64,000 nt of DNA from Coprococcus ammoniilyticus. Lineage in GTDB: Bacteria; Bacillota; Clostridia; Lachnospirales; Lachnospiraceae. Location: contig NZ_JAOQJS010000005.1 in NCBI RefSeq assembly GCF_025567345.1, positions 248,001 through 312,000 on the forward strand. Direction: 5' to 3'. Shown here piece by piece: positions 54,974 through 62,751 of the stretch (positions are counted from its first letter, which is position 1; the number at the start of each line of letters is the position of its first letter). A program made the position numbers and the translations under genes. Below the pieces are notes generated by a model. It ran no database searches and had not been told where the DNA came from. It worked only from the letters and a program-made list of their open reading frames with translations.

Positions 54974-55077
54974 TACATTTTCACTCCCCCTTCAACAAGT
55001 ATAATAAAATAATAAATTGTTTCTTTCATTTTTACAATAATTACTTAAGAAAACGACATTTTTCGACAAAAATAGAT

Positions 55078-55108
55078 AAAAAAATAGCCCAATTTCTTGG
55101 ACTATTTT
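55078..55108 (-). terminator. Terminator upstream of the LytTR/GHKL pair
   Basis: Minus-strand AAAATAGTCC pairs with GGGCTATTTT across an eight-base loop, then more T. It separates transcripts from the peptide region from the regulator gene. Confidence 0.8.
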
Positions 55109-55283
55109 TATGTTCTGTTAATGCCACCATTAACAGCCGCAGTCATTTTGTTTCTTTTGCTAGATATACAATTTTAACTATTATAAATTTTTCTGTTTAC
55201 AATCCCCCTTTTATTAAAAGCCCCCTTTAGAATCATAAACTGTCATTGTTTTATATAGATAAATATTGTCTGTCAAAATATTT
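55109..55283 (-). ncRNA. Candidate small RNA between peptide gene and regulator
   Basis: On the minus strand TTGACA (55276-55271) and TATAAA (55255-55250, spacing 15) could be a promoter. The stretch behind it has no convincing ORF. It contains two AAAGGGGG blocks, a hairpin CTGTTAATG-GTGG-CATTAACAG (55136-55115), and ends at the terminator 55108-55078. A roughly 140-160-nt RNA is possible. Very short frames exist there but lack ribosome sites at proper spacing. Confidence 0.35.
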
Positions 55284-55306
55284 TTCCGCTCAACTTCATA
55301 ATATTT

Positions 55307-55369
55307 TTATTTTCCCCAGCCTACAAATTTCTTAAGCCATTCCCAGATGCCAAGACCATATAACTCCAT
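55307..55369 (-). CDS. 20-residue Trp-rich amphipathic peptide
   Basis: Short gene with a strong ribosome site: AAAGGGG six bases before ATG 55369. The product is MELYGLGIWEWLKKFVGWGK followed by TAA. Three Trp residues and Lys residues spaced along a possible helix give an amphipathic, membrane-active look, like modulins or leaderless bacteriocins. It has no leader or double-Gly site. LytTR-like repeats lie upstream and an AgrC/AgrA-type pair downstream. It may be an effector, a signal, or both; this is inference. Confidence 0.6.
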   Translation of the reverse strand: MELYGLGIWEWLKKFVGWGK

Positions 55370-55457
55370 ATTTTTCCCCTTTCCCTTTAAGCGCCATCCG
55401 TTATGTATTTCGTACGATGGTTATAGTTTAAGAGGCTATATGCAATTTTTCTATTTA

Positions 55458-55486
55458 TTTGTTCTGAACCGTCGTTTTTTGTTCTG
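55458..55486 (-). promoter_or_regulatory. LytTR-type direct repeats
   Basis: Two identical copies of TTTGTTCTG (plus-strand reading; 55458-55466 and 55478-55486), 20 bases apart start to start, about two helical turns. They lie 89-117 bases upstream of the peptide start. A weak -10, TATAAC, follows nearer the gene, so activation by the LytTR regulator is plausible. Confidence 0.5.
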
Positions 55487-55552
55487 TAACAAAAGCTGCG
55501 TATAGGAATTGCACACATCTTGTCATTTTATTTACTTCAGAAGCATAAAAAA

Positions 55553-55602
55553 GTGCCCCGGATATGCCTGATATAAAATGCACAGCATACCCGGAGCGGG
55601 GT
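55553..55602 (-). terminator. Terminator upstream of the peptide promoter
   Basis: Minus-strand CCCCGCTCCGGGTATGC pairs imperfectly with GCATATCCGGGGC across a loop of about 17 bases, followed by TTTTTT. The gene it once served is not evident. Confidence 0.65.
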
Positions 55603-55700
55603 TGATTCTAATATATATTTATTTAGAAAAGATCCTTTACTTTCTGCCAGCATTTCATCGATCTGATCCTGAACCTGAATATCCATATTGCTTGTTTAAC

Positions 55701-55900
55701 ATGAAGAAAATGGAAGGATCTCTTATAACAAACGAAGAAGTTTCTTATAATACAAAAAAGCTTTGGCAGATACATTAAAAGAACTGACGACACACAAATC
55801 ATTTTCTAAAATAACCGTCAGTGAGATCATCCATACCTCCATCCCTGCTGTTCTACTTGATTATGTTAAGAAAGCAAACGATAAAGAATCATCATTATAA
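55701..55900 (+). pseudogene. Decayed TetR-family regulator
   Basis: Remains of a TetR gene. ATG 55701 opens MKKMEGSLITNEEVSYNTKK; after a shift in an A-run the next frame reads KALADTLKELTTHKSFSKI and TVSEII, the TetR helix-turn-helix start. It then jumps directly to a C-terminal-like end, LLDYVKKANDKESSL-stop. The middle (about 120 residues) is missing. Its 3' end overlaps the convergent permease gene by 35 bases. Not functional. Confidence 0.7.
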
Positions 55901-57089
55901 AAAGGAAAATAACATTTGCAACTGTAAATTCCAGAAAATATCTGCCACGGAACGAGCGGTCTTCTCTTGCAACATATTTGAAACTGATCAGGATTGCCAT
56001 TGATGCTATCAATGTTCCAAGTCCCCCGAGATTGGTTCCGATCACCAGCTCCCGAATATGGTCTGTGAATCCGGATAACAAAATCGCAGCCGGAACATTA
56101 CTCATTACTTGACTTGCAATTACCGAAGTAACCACCTCCCGTCCGGTCAATATATCCGAAAGCAGTTGACTGAATGCCGGGATACGTCCAAGATTACCGA
56201 TGAATATAAATAACGCGATAAAAATACATAACAGAGAATAATCAACCTGTGTCAGAATTTTCCGGTCACGCAGAAGCAAATATAAAATTACTAACGCGAA
56301 AGGCACACCATACGGAAGAATATGCGAAACCGCAAGCAGACTTATGACAAACAGAATAAGATATGCTGTAAATTTTTCAATCCATTCCGCATCCTTTTTC
56401 TCCCATTTTGAACCGGAAGCACCCAACGGATCCTTCTGTCTTTTCGTTGAAGCTTTATCTTCAGCAGAATCTAAGCCTTTGTTCTGCTTTATTTCTGTCT
56501 TTCCATCATGACTTAACTTTCTTTTTCGAACTATGGATGCCAGACCGATCCATGCCATTAACAAAGCAAATGCGCAGACTGTATACGGCAGCATGATCTT
56601 TAAAAACTCCGCAATACCTATACCTGCTTTTCCATACAAATACAGATTCTGAGGATTACCAAGAGGTGTCAACATACTGCCAAGATTCGCCGCAATCGTC
56701 TGCATGACAATTACTTTTAGCATCCATTTGCTATCAGTGTCCGGGTTCAGTTTCTTCATTATTATAATTGCAAACGGCACAAATGTAATAAGTGATACAT
56801 CATTTGTTATAAACATCGACATAAAGAAACACAAGCATACAAGGATTACCGTTACTCCTCCGATCCCATGCACCTTTGCTAACAGCCGTTCTGCTAATTT
56901 ATCAAACACATCAATATTCCTCAAGCCGGCAACGATACTCATAAGGCAGAACAGGATCGCCAGTGTCCGGAAATCAATATACGAAATATATTCTCTGTCA
57001 GGGACTACAAAAAATACTGATATCACTGCCAGCACGACCGCGATCGATAACACGGTTTCCTTCTTTATAAAATATAAAATCTTTTTCAT
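55866..57089 (-). CDS. Anion permease (SLC13/ArsB/CitM type)
   Basis: 407 residues with about ten to eleven membrane helices and a charged loop near residues 195-230. Motifs FITNDVSLITFVPF and LTPLGNPQNLYLYGK are typical of the ion-transporter superfamily that includes ArsB, NhaD and citrate carriers. The second half shows SNVPAAILLSGF. Substrate unclear; no arsenic genes are adjacent. It is divergent from the YitT gene at 57335. Confidence 0.82.
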   Translation of the reverse strand: MKKILYFIKKETVLSIAVVLAVISVFFVVPDREYISYIDFRTLAILFCLMSIVAGLRNIDVFDKLAERLLAKVHGIGGVTVILVCLCFFMSMFITNDVSLITFVPFAIIIMKKLNPDTDSKWMLKVIVMQTIAANLGSMLTPLGNPQNLYLYGKAGIGIAEFLKIMLPYTVCAFALLMAWIGLASIVRKRKLSHDGKTEIKQNKGLDSAEDKASTKRQKDPLGASGSKWEKKDAEWIEKFTAYLILFVISLLAVSHILPYGVPFALVILYLLLRDRKILTQVDYSLLCIFIALFIFIGNLGRIPAFSQLLSDILTGREVVTSVIASQVMSNVPAAILLSGFTDHIRELVIGTNLGGLGTLIASMAILISFKYVAREDRSFRGRYFLEFTVANVIFLFIMMILYRLLS

Positions 57090-57334
57090 CCTTCTAATCC
57101 TCTTAACACATATTTTCTGCTTGCATTATTGTACTGCATTCACTTCCGCCCCACAACCTGTAATTCTGCAATTTATGATCAAGTCTTCCTTATATTTTAG
57201 ATGCTTTTTTACCGGAAATATTTTATACTCTACATATAAATATTTACAAAAGCGTTCCTGTCTTGATAGTATCAACAGGTTGAAGCTCATAATCTACACA
57301 AGCTGTACAAGCATTAATAAGGGAGGGCATGCAT

Positions 57335-58213
57335 ATGAATCTCAAAGACAAAACACTCTGGCAAAGAAATGCTGCTGCGATCGGCGGCATGGTTTTATTT
57401 GCCGCCGGAATCAACTTCTTTATCGTCCCCGCCAGTCTGTATAACGGCGGTGTCCTTGGTATCAGCCAGATCATACGAACCTTACTGATCCAAGTATTTC
57501 CATCGCTTGCATCAGGAACCGATATCGCAGGTATTATCAACTTTATCTTAAATATACCTTTATTTATCATGGCATATATCTCAATCGGCAAAAGTTTCTT
57601 CAGCCGGACACTGGTCTGCCTGATCAGTCAGACGATATTCTTAAGTATATTTCCAATTCCGGCTACACCTCTGGTCAATGACAGCCTGACTGCCAGCATT
57701 ATGGGTGGACTTCTCGCCGGTACAGGAATCGGTATCTCCTTACGCTCCGGCGGCTCCAGTGGCGGTATGGATATCGTCGGTATGTTCTTTACCAAGAAAT
57801 ACAAAAATTTCAGCGTGGGAAAGGTATCTTTGACAGTCAATGCTGTTGTCTACGGCATCTGTGCAATCCTTTTTGGTATCCCGACAGCCGTATACAGCAT
57901 TATCTATTCCGCTGTCAGTACTCTGATGACTGACAAAGCACATACGCAGAACATCAATACCGAAGTTGTGATCTATACAAAAGAAGAACCGGAAGCCATC
58001 CTTGATTACATCGTAAACGAATTTCACCGGGATGCAACCTGGTGGGAGGCGCGTGGTGGTTATACCGAAGAAACAACTTATATGATCGTTACGATCCTTT
58101 CCAAATATGAATGTGTTCATCTCCGCCGTGGACTGAAAACCATCGATGAACATGCCTTTGTTGTCGTAAAAGAAGGTATGCATATTGGCGGAAAATACGA
58201 AAAGCATTTATAA
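57335..58213 (+). CDS. YitT family membrane protein (copy 2)
   Basis: About 292 residues, five N-terminal helices, then a DUF2179 domain (WWEARGGYTEETTYMIVTILS). VPASLYNGGVLGI and SSGGMDIVGMFF are the family motifs. Start is ATG 57335, about eight bases after GGGAGGG; ATG 57329 is the other option but is very close to the site. Function unknown. It precedes the amino acid ABC operon on the same strand, with a separate promoter between. Confidence 0.87.
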   Translation: MNLKDKTLWQRNAAAIGGMVLFAAGINFFIVPASLYNGGVLGISQIIRTLLIQVFPSLASGTDIAGIINFILNIPLFIMAYISIGKSFFSRTLVCLISQTIFLSIFPIPATPLVNDSLTASIMGGLLAGTGIGISLRSGGSSGGMDIVGMFFTKKYKNFSVGKVSLTVNAVVYGICAILFGIPTAVYSIIYSAVSTLMTDKAHTQNINTEVVIYTKEEPEAILDYIVNEFHRDATWWEARGGYTEETTYMIVTILSKYECVHLRRGLKTIDEHAFVVVKEGMHIGGKYEKHL

Positions 58214-58260
58214 AACCTGCATAAAACCTGTAATTTTCAGCAATTTTTTGCATATATAAA

Positions 58261-58289
58261 TTGCATTTTCCAAAACACAATGGTATATT
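58261..58289 (+). promoter_or_regulatory. Promoter of the amino acid ABC operon
   Basis: TTGCAT, 17-base spacer, TATATT, with TGG before the -10 (extended -10). It lies 34 bases before the binding protein start. Confidence 0.65.
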
Positions 58290-58322
58290 TATTCAGAAAA
58301 GAATGAAAGGAAGTAATGAAAA

Positions 58323-59195
58323 ATGAAACTTAAAAAATTTTTAGCAATTACTATGTCTGCAGCCTTGGCTATGACTGCATTAACAGCATGCGGAAGCAAA
58401 AACGACGACAGCAAATCTTCTGATAAGAAGACTGCTAAGGTTATTGAGATTGACCTTACAGATGAGGAATACGCTTTCGGCGTTGACAAAACACAGCCTG
58501 ACTTATTAAAAGAGGTTAATACATTTATCGCAGATATGAATTCAGATGGCACATTTGAAGAGATCTGCAACCACTACTTCGGTGATGGCGAGCCTGTTGC
58601 TGTTGAATCAGCTACATTAGATTCAAGCAAGGATCAGTTAGTTGTAGCAACAAACGCTGCATTCGAACCATTTGAGTATACAAAGGGTGAGAACTACTAC
58701 GGAATCGATATGGAGATCGCTAAGGCACTCGCTGACAAGCTCGGTAAGGAGCTGGTTATCCAGAACATGGATTTCGATGCTGTATGTCTCTCCGTTGGTC
58801 AGCAGAAATGTGATATCGCTATGGCCGGTCTTACAATCAAGCCGGATCGTGAAGAATATGTAGCTTTCTCAGATTCTTACTACAAGGCTTCCCAGAAGTT
58901 GATCGTTCCATCAGACAACACAGAATTTGACGAATGTAAGACCGCCGATGATGTAAATGCAATCCTTAACGCTAAGGATTCAAGTAGCAAGATTGGTTTC
59001 CAGACAGGTACAACCGGACAGTTCTACTGCGAAGGTGATGATGACTGGGGATTCGCTGGTCTTAAGATGACATCTACCGGTTATAAGAACGGTTCACTTG
59101 CAGTTCAGGATTTATTAAACGGAAATTTAAATTATGTTATCATCGATTCTGCTCCTGCTGCTGCCATTACAAAATCATTAAATGCTATGCAGTAA
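58323..59195 (+). CDS. Amino acid ABC transporter binding lipoprotein, permuted
   Basis: 290 residues, lipoprotein signal with lipobox LTAC (Cys23). Residues about 102-290 are a family-3 solute-binding protein (VVATNAAFEPFEY, GIDMEIAKALADKLG, DIAMAGLTIKPDREEYVAFSD). Residues about 45-88 (DEEYAFGVDKTQPDLLKEVN ... ICNHYFGDG) look like the segment that normally ends such proteins. The actual C-terminus stops at IIDSAPAAAITKSLNAMQ and lacks it. So the domain order is circularly permuted. Likely ligand: a polar amino acid, from the permease and ATPase behind it. Confidence 0.85.
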   Translation: MKLKKFLAITMSAALAMTALTACGSKNDDSKSSDKKTAKVIEIDLTDEEYAFGVDKTQPDLLKEVNTFIADMNSDGTFEEICNHYFGDGEPVAVESATLDSSKDQLVVATNAAFEPFEYTKGENYYGIDMEIAKALADKLGKELVIQNMDFDAVCLSVGQQKCDIAMAGLTIKPDREEYVAFSDSYYKASQKLIVPSDNTEFDECKTADDVNAILNAKDSSSKIGFQTGTTGQFYCEGDDDWGFAGLKMTSTGYKNGSLAVQDLLNGNLNYVIIDSAPAAAITKSLNAMQ

Positions 59196-59260
59196 AAATA
59201 TGCTATAAGAATCACGCGTTCCTCGCGTAAAGAAAATAAATGATATTGAAAGGATATTTC

Positions 59261-59971
59261 ATGGGAGACATTTCAAGTAAAATACAAAAGTTCATAGAAA
59301 TATTCATTGATAACAAAGGATATGTAAAGGTTGTTGAGGGTCTTAAGAATACCGTTATCATCGCCATAACCGGTCTGATCATAGGTATTTTGATCGGAAC
59401 CATTATTGCAACTGTCCGCGTCATTCCAAAATATAAACGGCTGCCACGGGTTTTAGATGCGATCTGCAGCGTCTATGTCGGATTCTTCCGTGGGACTCCT
59501 ATGGTCGTGCAGTTACTGCTGTTTTACTATGTTCTGCTCCCTATCGTAGGAGGTCATATGAGCGGTGTACAGGTATCAATGCTTGTATTTGGTCTAAACA
59601 GTGGTGCTTATATTTCCGAAATCATGCGAAGCGGTATCCTTTCTGTTGATCCCGGACAGATGGAGGGTGGCCGTGCCATGGGACTTAGCTTTGCGACGAC
59701 CATGCGCAAGATTGTGATTCCTCAGGCAGTTAAAAACATCCTTCCTACTCTGGGAAATGAATTTATATCTCTGATCAAGGAAACATCTGTTGTAAGCTTT
59801 GTTGGTGCTACTGACTTATATGTAGCATTTAACTATATTGGTAGTAACAGCTACGAATTCATGATCCCATATCTGGTTATGGCACTGATCTACATTGTGA
59901 TGGTGCTTCTGATCAGCCTTGGTATCAAACTTATGGAAAGGAGCCTGAGAAAGAGTGATAGACGTCATTAA
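59261..59971 (+). CDS. Amino acid ABC transporter permease
   Basis: About 236 residues, His/Glu/Gln/Arg/opine-type permease. About five helices; the EAA-like loop EGGRAMGLSFATTMRKIVIPQA is intact. FFRGTPMVVQLLLFYY is typical. Start is ATG 59261 with GAAAGG seven bases upstream; an earlier ATG at 59240 is less likely. It overlaps the ATPase gene by 17 bases. Confidence 0.92.
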   Translation: MGDISSKIQKFIEIFIDNKGYVKVVEGLKNTVIIAITGLIIGILIGTIIATVRVIPKYKRLPRVLDAICSVYVGFFRGTPMVVQLLLFYYVLLPIVGGHMSGVQVSMLVFGLNSGAYISEIMRSGILSVDPGQMEGGRAMGLSFATTMRKIVIPQAVKNILPTLGNEFISLIKETSVVSFVGATDLYVAFNYIGSNSYEFMIPYLVMALIYIVMVLLISLGIKLMERSLRKSDRRH

Positions 59972-60779
59972 TCTTGAAAAACACTTTGGTGACAATGAAG
60001 TTTTACGAGGCATCAATGTCACAATCGATAAAGGCGATATAATGGTTGTAATCGGTCCTTCAGGTTCTGGTAAAAGTACATTTCTTCGCTGTTTAAATTG
60101 TATGGAAGACCCAACAGGCGGTCAGATCATCTTCAATGGTGTCGATATTGCAGACCCGAAGGTTGATATCAATATCCACCGTCGTCATATGGGAATGGTA
60201 TTCCAGCATTTTAATCTGTATAACAACAAAACCGTTATTCAGAATATCATGCTTGCTCCTGTACTGGTGCGTTGTCAGGATCTGAAAAAAGCGAAGCGTC
60301 ATAATCGTCTGCTTCCGCTCACGAACCTGTTCCGCAAGGAAAAGCAGGAAAAGCTTAATATCACAACCACAAAGGCTCAGATCGTTGCAGATGCAAGAGC
60401 AAAGGCAGAGGAGCTTTTGAAACGGATCGGTCTGGAGGATAAAGCGGATGTGTATCCTTCTACTTTATCCGGTGGTCAGAAACAGCGAGTTGCCATTATT
60501 CGTGCGCTTGCTATGAATCCGGATGTGATCTTATTCGATGAACCGACTTCTGCTCTTGATCCTGAAATGGTTGGAGAAGTTCTCGACCTGATGAAGGATC
60601 TTGCAAAAGAGGGAATGACCATGATCGTGGTTACTCATGAAATGGGATTTGCAAAGGAGGTTGCCAATAAAGTCCTCTTCATCGATGAAGGACAGATTCT
60701 TGAAACCGGCACGCCGGAAGAATTCTTTGGCAATCCAAAGAATCCTCGACTAAAGGATTTCCTTTCGAAAGTATTATAG
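59955..60779 (+). CDS. Amino acid ABC transporter ATPase with insertion
   Basis: 274 residues, GlnQ/HisP family. Walker A GPSGSGKST, Q-loop VFQHFNLY, signature LSGGQKQRVAII, Walker B VILFDEPTSALD and VVTHEMGF. GTG start 59955 after GGAAAGGAG. It is about 30 residues longer than usual: residues 108-145 form an insertion rich in Lys/Arg/Leu between the Q-loop and the signature, lying in the helical subdomain. Confidence 0.92.
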   Translation: MIDVINLEKHFGDNEVLRGINVTIDKGDIMVVIGPSGSGKSTFLRCLNCMEDPTGGQIIFNGVDIADPKVDINIHRRHMGMVFQHFNLYNNKTVIQNIMLAPVLVRCQDLKKAKRHNRLLPLTNLFRKEKQEKLNITTTKAQIVADARAKAEELLKRIGLEDKADVYPSTLSGGQKQRVAIIRALAMNPDVILFDEPTSALDPEMVGEVLDLMKDLAKEGMTMIVVTHEMGFAKEVANKVLFIDEGQILETGTPEEFFGNPKNPRLKDFLSKVL

Positions 60780-60793
60780 ACTGACTTGGCATT

Positions 60794-60997
60794 ATAAATA
60801 AAAGATGATAGATACTCTTTGTTACGCAAAACGCTCTCGCTCTATTTTCACGTAACGGTACTAAGCTCCCGCTTATGCGGATCGCTAAGAACCGACGTGA
60901 ATAACTGAGAACTTAGTGAGGCTCCGCCGAGGTTAGTTCGAAGTTACACAGCGTGAATAGGTTTGCTTCACAAAAATATCTATCATCTTTTATTTAT
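60794..60997. repeat. ~204-bp palindromic intergenic element B
   Basis: ATAAATAAAAGATGATAGATA (60794-60814; one position longer than shown in the shorter core AAAGATGATAGATA) is mirrored by TATCTATCATCTTTTATTTAT at 60977-60997. Inner arms are less perfect and GC-richer, with small stems such as CGCTTATGCG. It lies between convergent genes, like element A, but shares no long sequence with it. Confidence 0.65.
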
Positions 60998-61070
60998 ATC
61001 CACTTTAATGGCTTTAACTTCATATATTAATATGTGCAAACCTACACCAGCGCGAATAACAGAGAACTTT

Positions 61071-61118
61071 AAAACAGCTACTATCTATGTCGTCTGACAT
61101 ATGACAGTAGCTGTTTTT
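61071..61118. terminator. Terminator of the suf operon (bidirectional)
   Basis: AAAACAGCTACT pairs with AGTAGCTGTTTT; an inner TATGTC/GACATA stem extends it. The T run on each side allows use by both the ABC operon and the suf operon. Confidence 0.85.
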
Positions 61119-61121
61119 CGT

Positions 61122-61544
61122 TTATTTTTTTAATGCTTCCTCCAGGGTATGCCAGCCAAGGACTGCGCATTTTACACGGGCAGGCATATGGGAGATATCT
61201 TTTAAGGCGGAGGCTTCTTCCAGTTCATCGATCTCTTCATCGGTCGCTTCGCCCTGTATCATCTTTAAGAAAAGTTTTCCAAGCTTCAACGCTTCTTCCT
61301 CGGTCTTTCCGACGATCATGCCAAGCATAATATCAGCGGACGCCTGTGAGATCGCACAACCGTCTCCGACAAATGCTCCGTCTTCGATGATTCCGTTTTC
61401 TACTTTTAATTTCAACCAAATATCATCCCCACAGTTCGGGTTTACACCTTCCAGTACAATGTTCGCATCCGGAAGATCATGCTTGAATTCCGGTCGGATA
61501 TTGTGTTCCGTCAGGATCTCATTATAAAAACTTCTATTCTCCAT
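61122..61544 (-). CDS. sufU: Iron-sulfur cluster assembly protein SufU
   Basis: About 140 residues. NPNCGDD, GDGCAISQAS and RVKCAVLGW give the three Cys plus Asp zinc site of SufU, which accepts sulfur from SufS. The start is ATG 61544 with AGAAGGAG upstream, within the end of sufS; a longer frame to 61574 is not favoured. Overlap of 11 bases with sufS. Last gene of the operon. Confidence 0.93.
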   Translation of the reverse strand: MENRSFYNEILTEHNIRPEFKHDLPDANIVLEGVNPNCGDDIWLKLKVENGIIEDGAFVGDGCAISQASADIMLGMIVGKTEEEALKLGKLFLKMIQGEATDEEIDELEEASALKDISHMPARVKCAVLGWHTLEEALKK

Positions 61545-62751
61545 ATCCCATTCTCCTTCTGACATTTGCAACACTCTCTACAAATGCATCGACTTCTTCT
61601 ATCGTATTGTAGAACATAAAGCTGGCTCTTGTTGTATTATACACCTTCAGATAAGTAAGCAATGGCTGTGCACAATGGTGTCCGGCACGAACATCGATAC
61701 CATCTGCTGCCATGATCTCACTGACATCATGTGGATGTACATTGTCGATCGTAAATGCCACAATACCGGTATGGTTTGCAGGATCTTCTGAGCCGATCAC
61801 ATGAACATGCGGAATCTTTGCAAGTCCTTCCATCGCATGTCGGGTCAGTTCCAGTTCTCTCTGCTCGATTGTCTCAAATCCAATCTTATTAATATATGAA
61901 ATTGCGGCTGCAAGTCCGGCTGCACCGGCTGCATTTACAGTTCCTGCCTCGAACTTATGCGGAAGTTCAGCCCATACCGCTCCTTCTGTCGTTACCGACT
62001 GGATCATCTCGCCACCTGTCATAAATGGCGGCATCTCTTCCAGTAATGCTTCTTTTCCATATAACACGCCGATACCCATCGGTCCCATTAGCTTATGACC
62101 GGAAAATGCAAGAAAATCCGCATCCAGATCTTTGACATCGATCGGCATATGCGGTGCGCTCTGTGCCGCATCTACTACAATAACCGCGCCGACCGCATGT
62201 GCAAGCTTTGCGATCTTCTTGATCGGATTCACACAACCGAGAACATTGGATACCTGTCCGATCGCTACAAGCTTTGTCTTCTCATTGATTCCTGCTGCAA
62301 GTGTCTCATCTGTCAAAGTACCGTCCTTCTCACAGTTCAGATACCGGACCGTTGCACCTGTCATTCTCGCTGCCATCTGCCATGGGAGAATGTTGCTGTG
62401 ATGCTCCATGATGCTGACTGCGATCTCATCTCCTGCTTTCAAATGACTGCATGCATAGCTGTATGCAACAAGGTTCAGACTCTCTGTTGTATTTCTTGTA
62501 AAGATGATTTCTTTTTCAGAATCTGCATGAATAAAATCACGCACAACTTTTCTGGCATCTTCATATGCTTCTGTTGCTGCAAGGCTCAGCGGATAGAAAC
62601 CACGAAGCGGATTTGCATTGCTTTCTTCATAAAAACGCTTCTCTGCTTCAATTACAACTGCCGGCTTCTGTGCTGTAGCCGCATTGTCTATATAAATGGT
62701 TTTATTTGTCTGTAATAACGGAAAATCCTCTTTATAATTCTTCTCTATCAT
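61534..62751 (-). CDS. sufS: Cysteine desulfurase SufS
   Basis: 405-residue PLP enzyme that takes sulfur from cysteine. PLP-binding Lys in AFSGHKLMGPMG, IDNAATAQKP at the N-terminus and the catalytic Cys-containing GHHCAQPLL are intact. Group II (SufS) by its loop and by context. It overlaps sufD by 20 bases. Confidence 0.95.
   Translation of the reverse strand: MIEKNYKEDFPLLQTNKTIYIDNAATAQKPAVVIEAEKRFYEESNANPLRGFYPLSLAATEAYEDARKVVRDFIHADSEKEIIFTRNTTESLNLVAYSYACSHLKAGDEIAVSIMEHHSNILPWQMAARMTGATVRYLNCEKDGTLTDETLAAGINEKTKLVAIGQVSNVLGCVNPIKKIAKLAHAVGAVIVVDAAQSAPHMPIDVKDLDADFLAFSGHKLMGPMGIGVLYGKEALLEEMPPFMTGGEMIQSVTTEGAVWAELPHKFEAGTVNAAGAAGLAAAISYINKIGFETIEQRELELTRHAMEGLAKIPHVHVIGSEDPANHTGIVAFTIDNVHPHDVSEIMAADGIDVRAGHHCAQPLLTYLKVYNTTRASFMFYNTIEEVDAFVESVANVRRRMGYGE

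Noticed and set aside
57260..57282. Dyad CCTGTCTTGATA/TATCAACAGG before the YitT gene
   Set aside because: The centre has almost no loop, one arm has a mismatch, and no regulator or promoter overlap could be argued.
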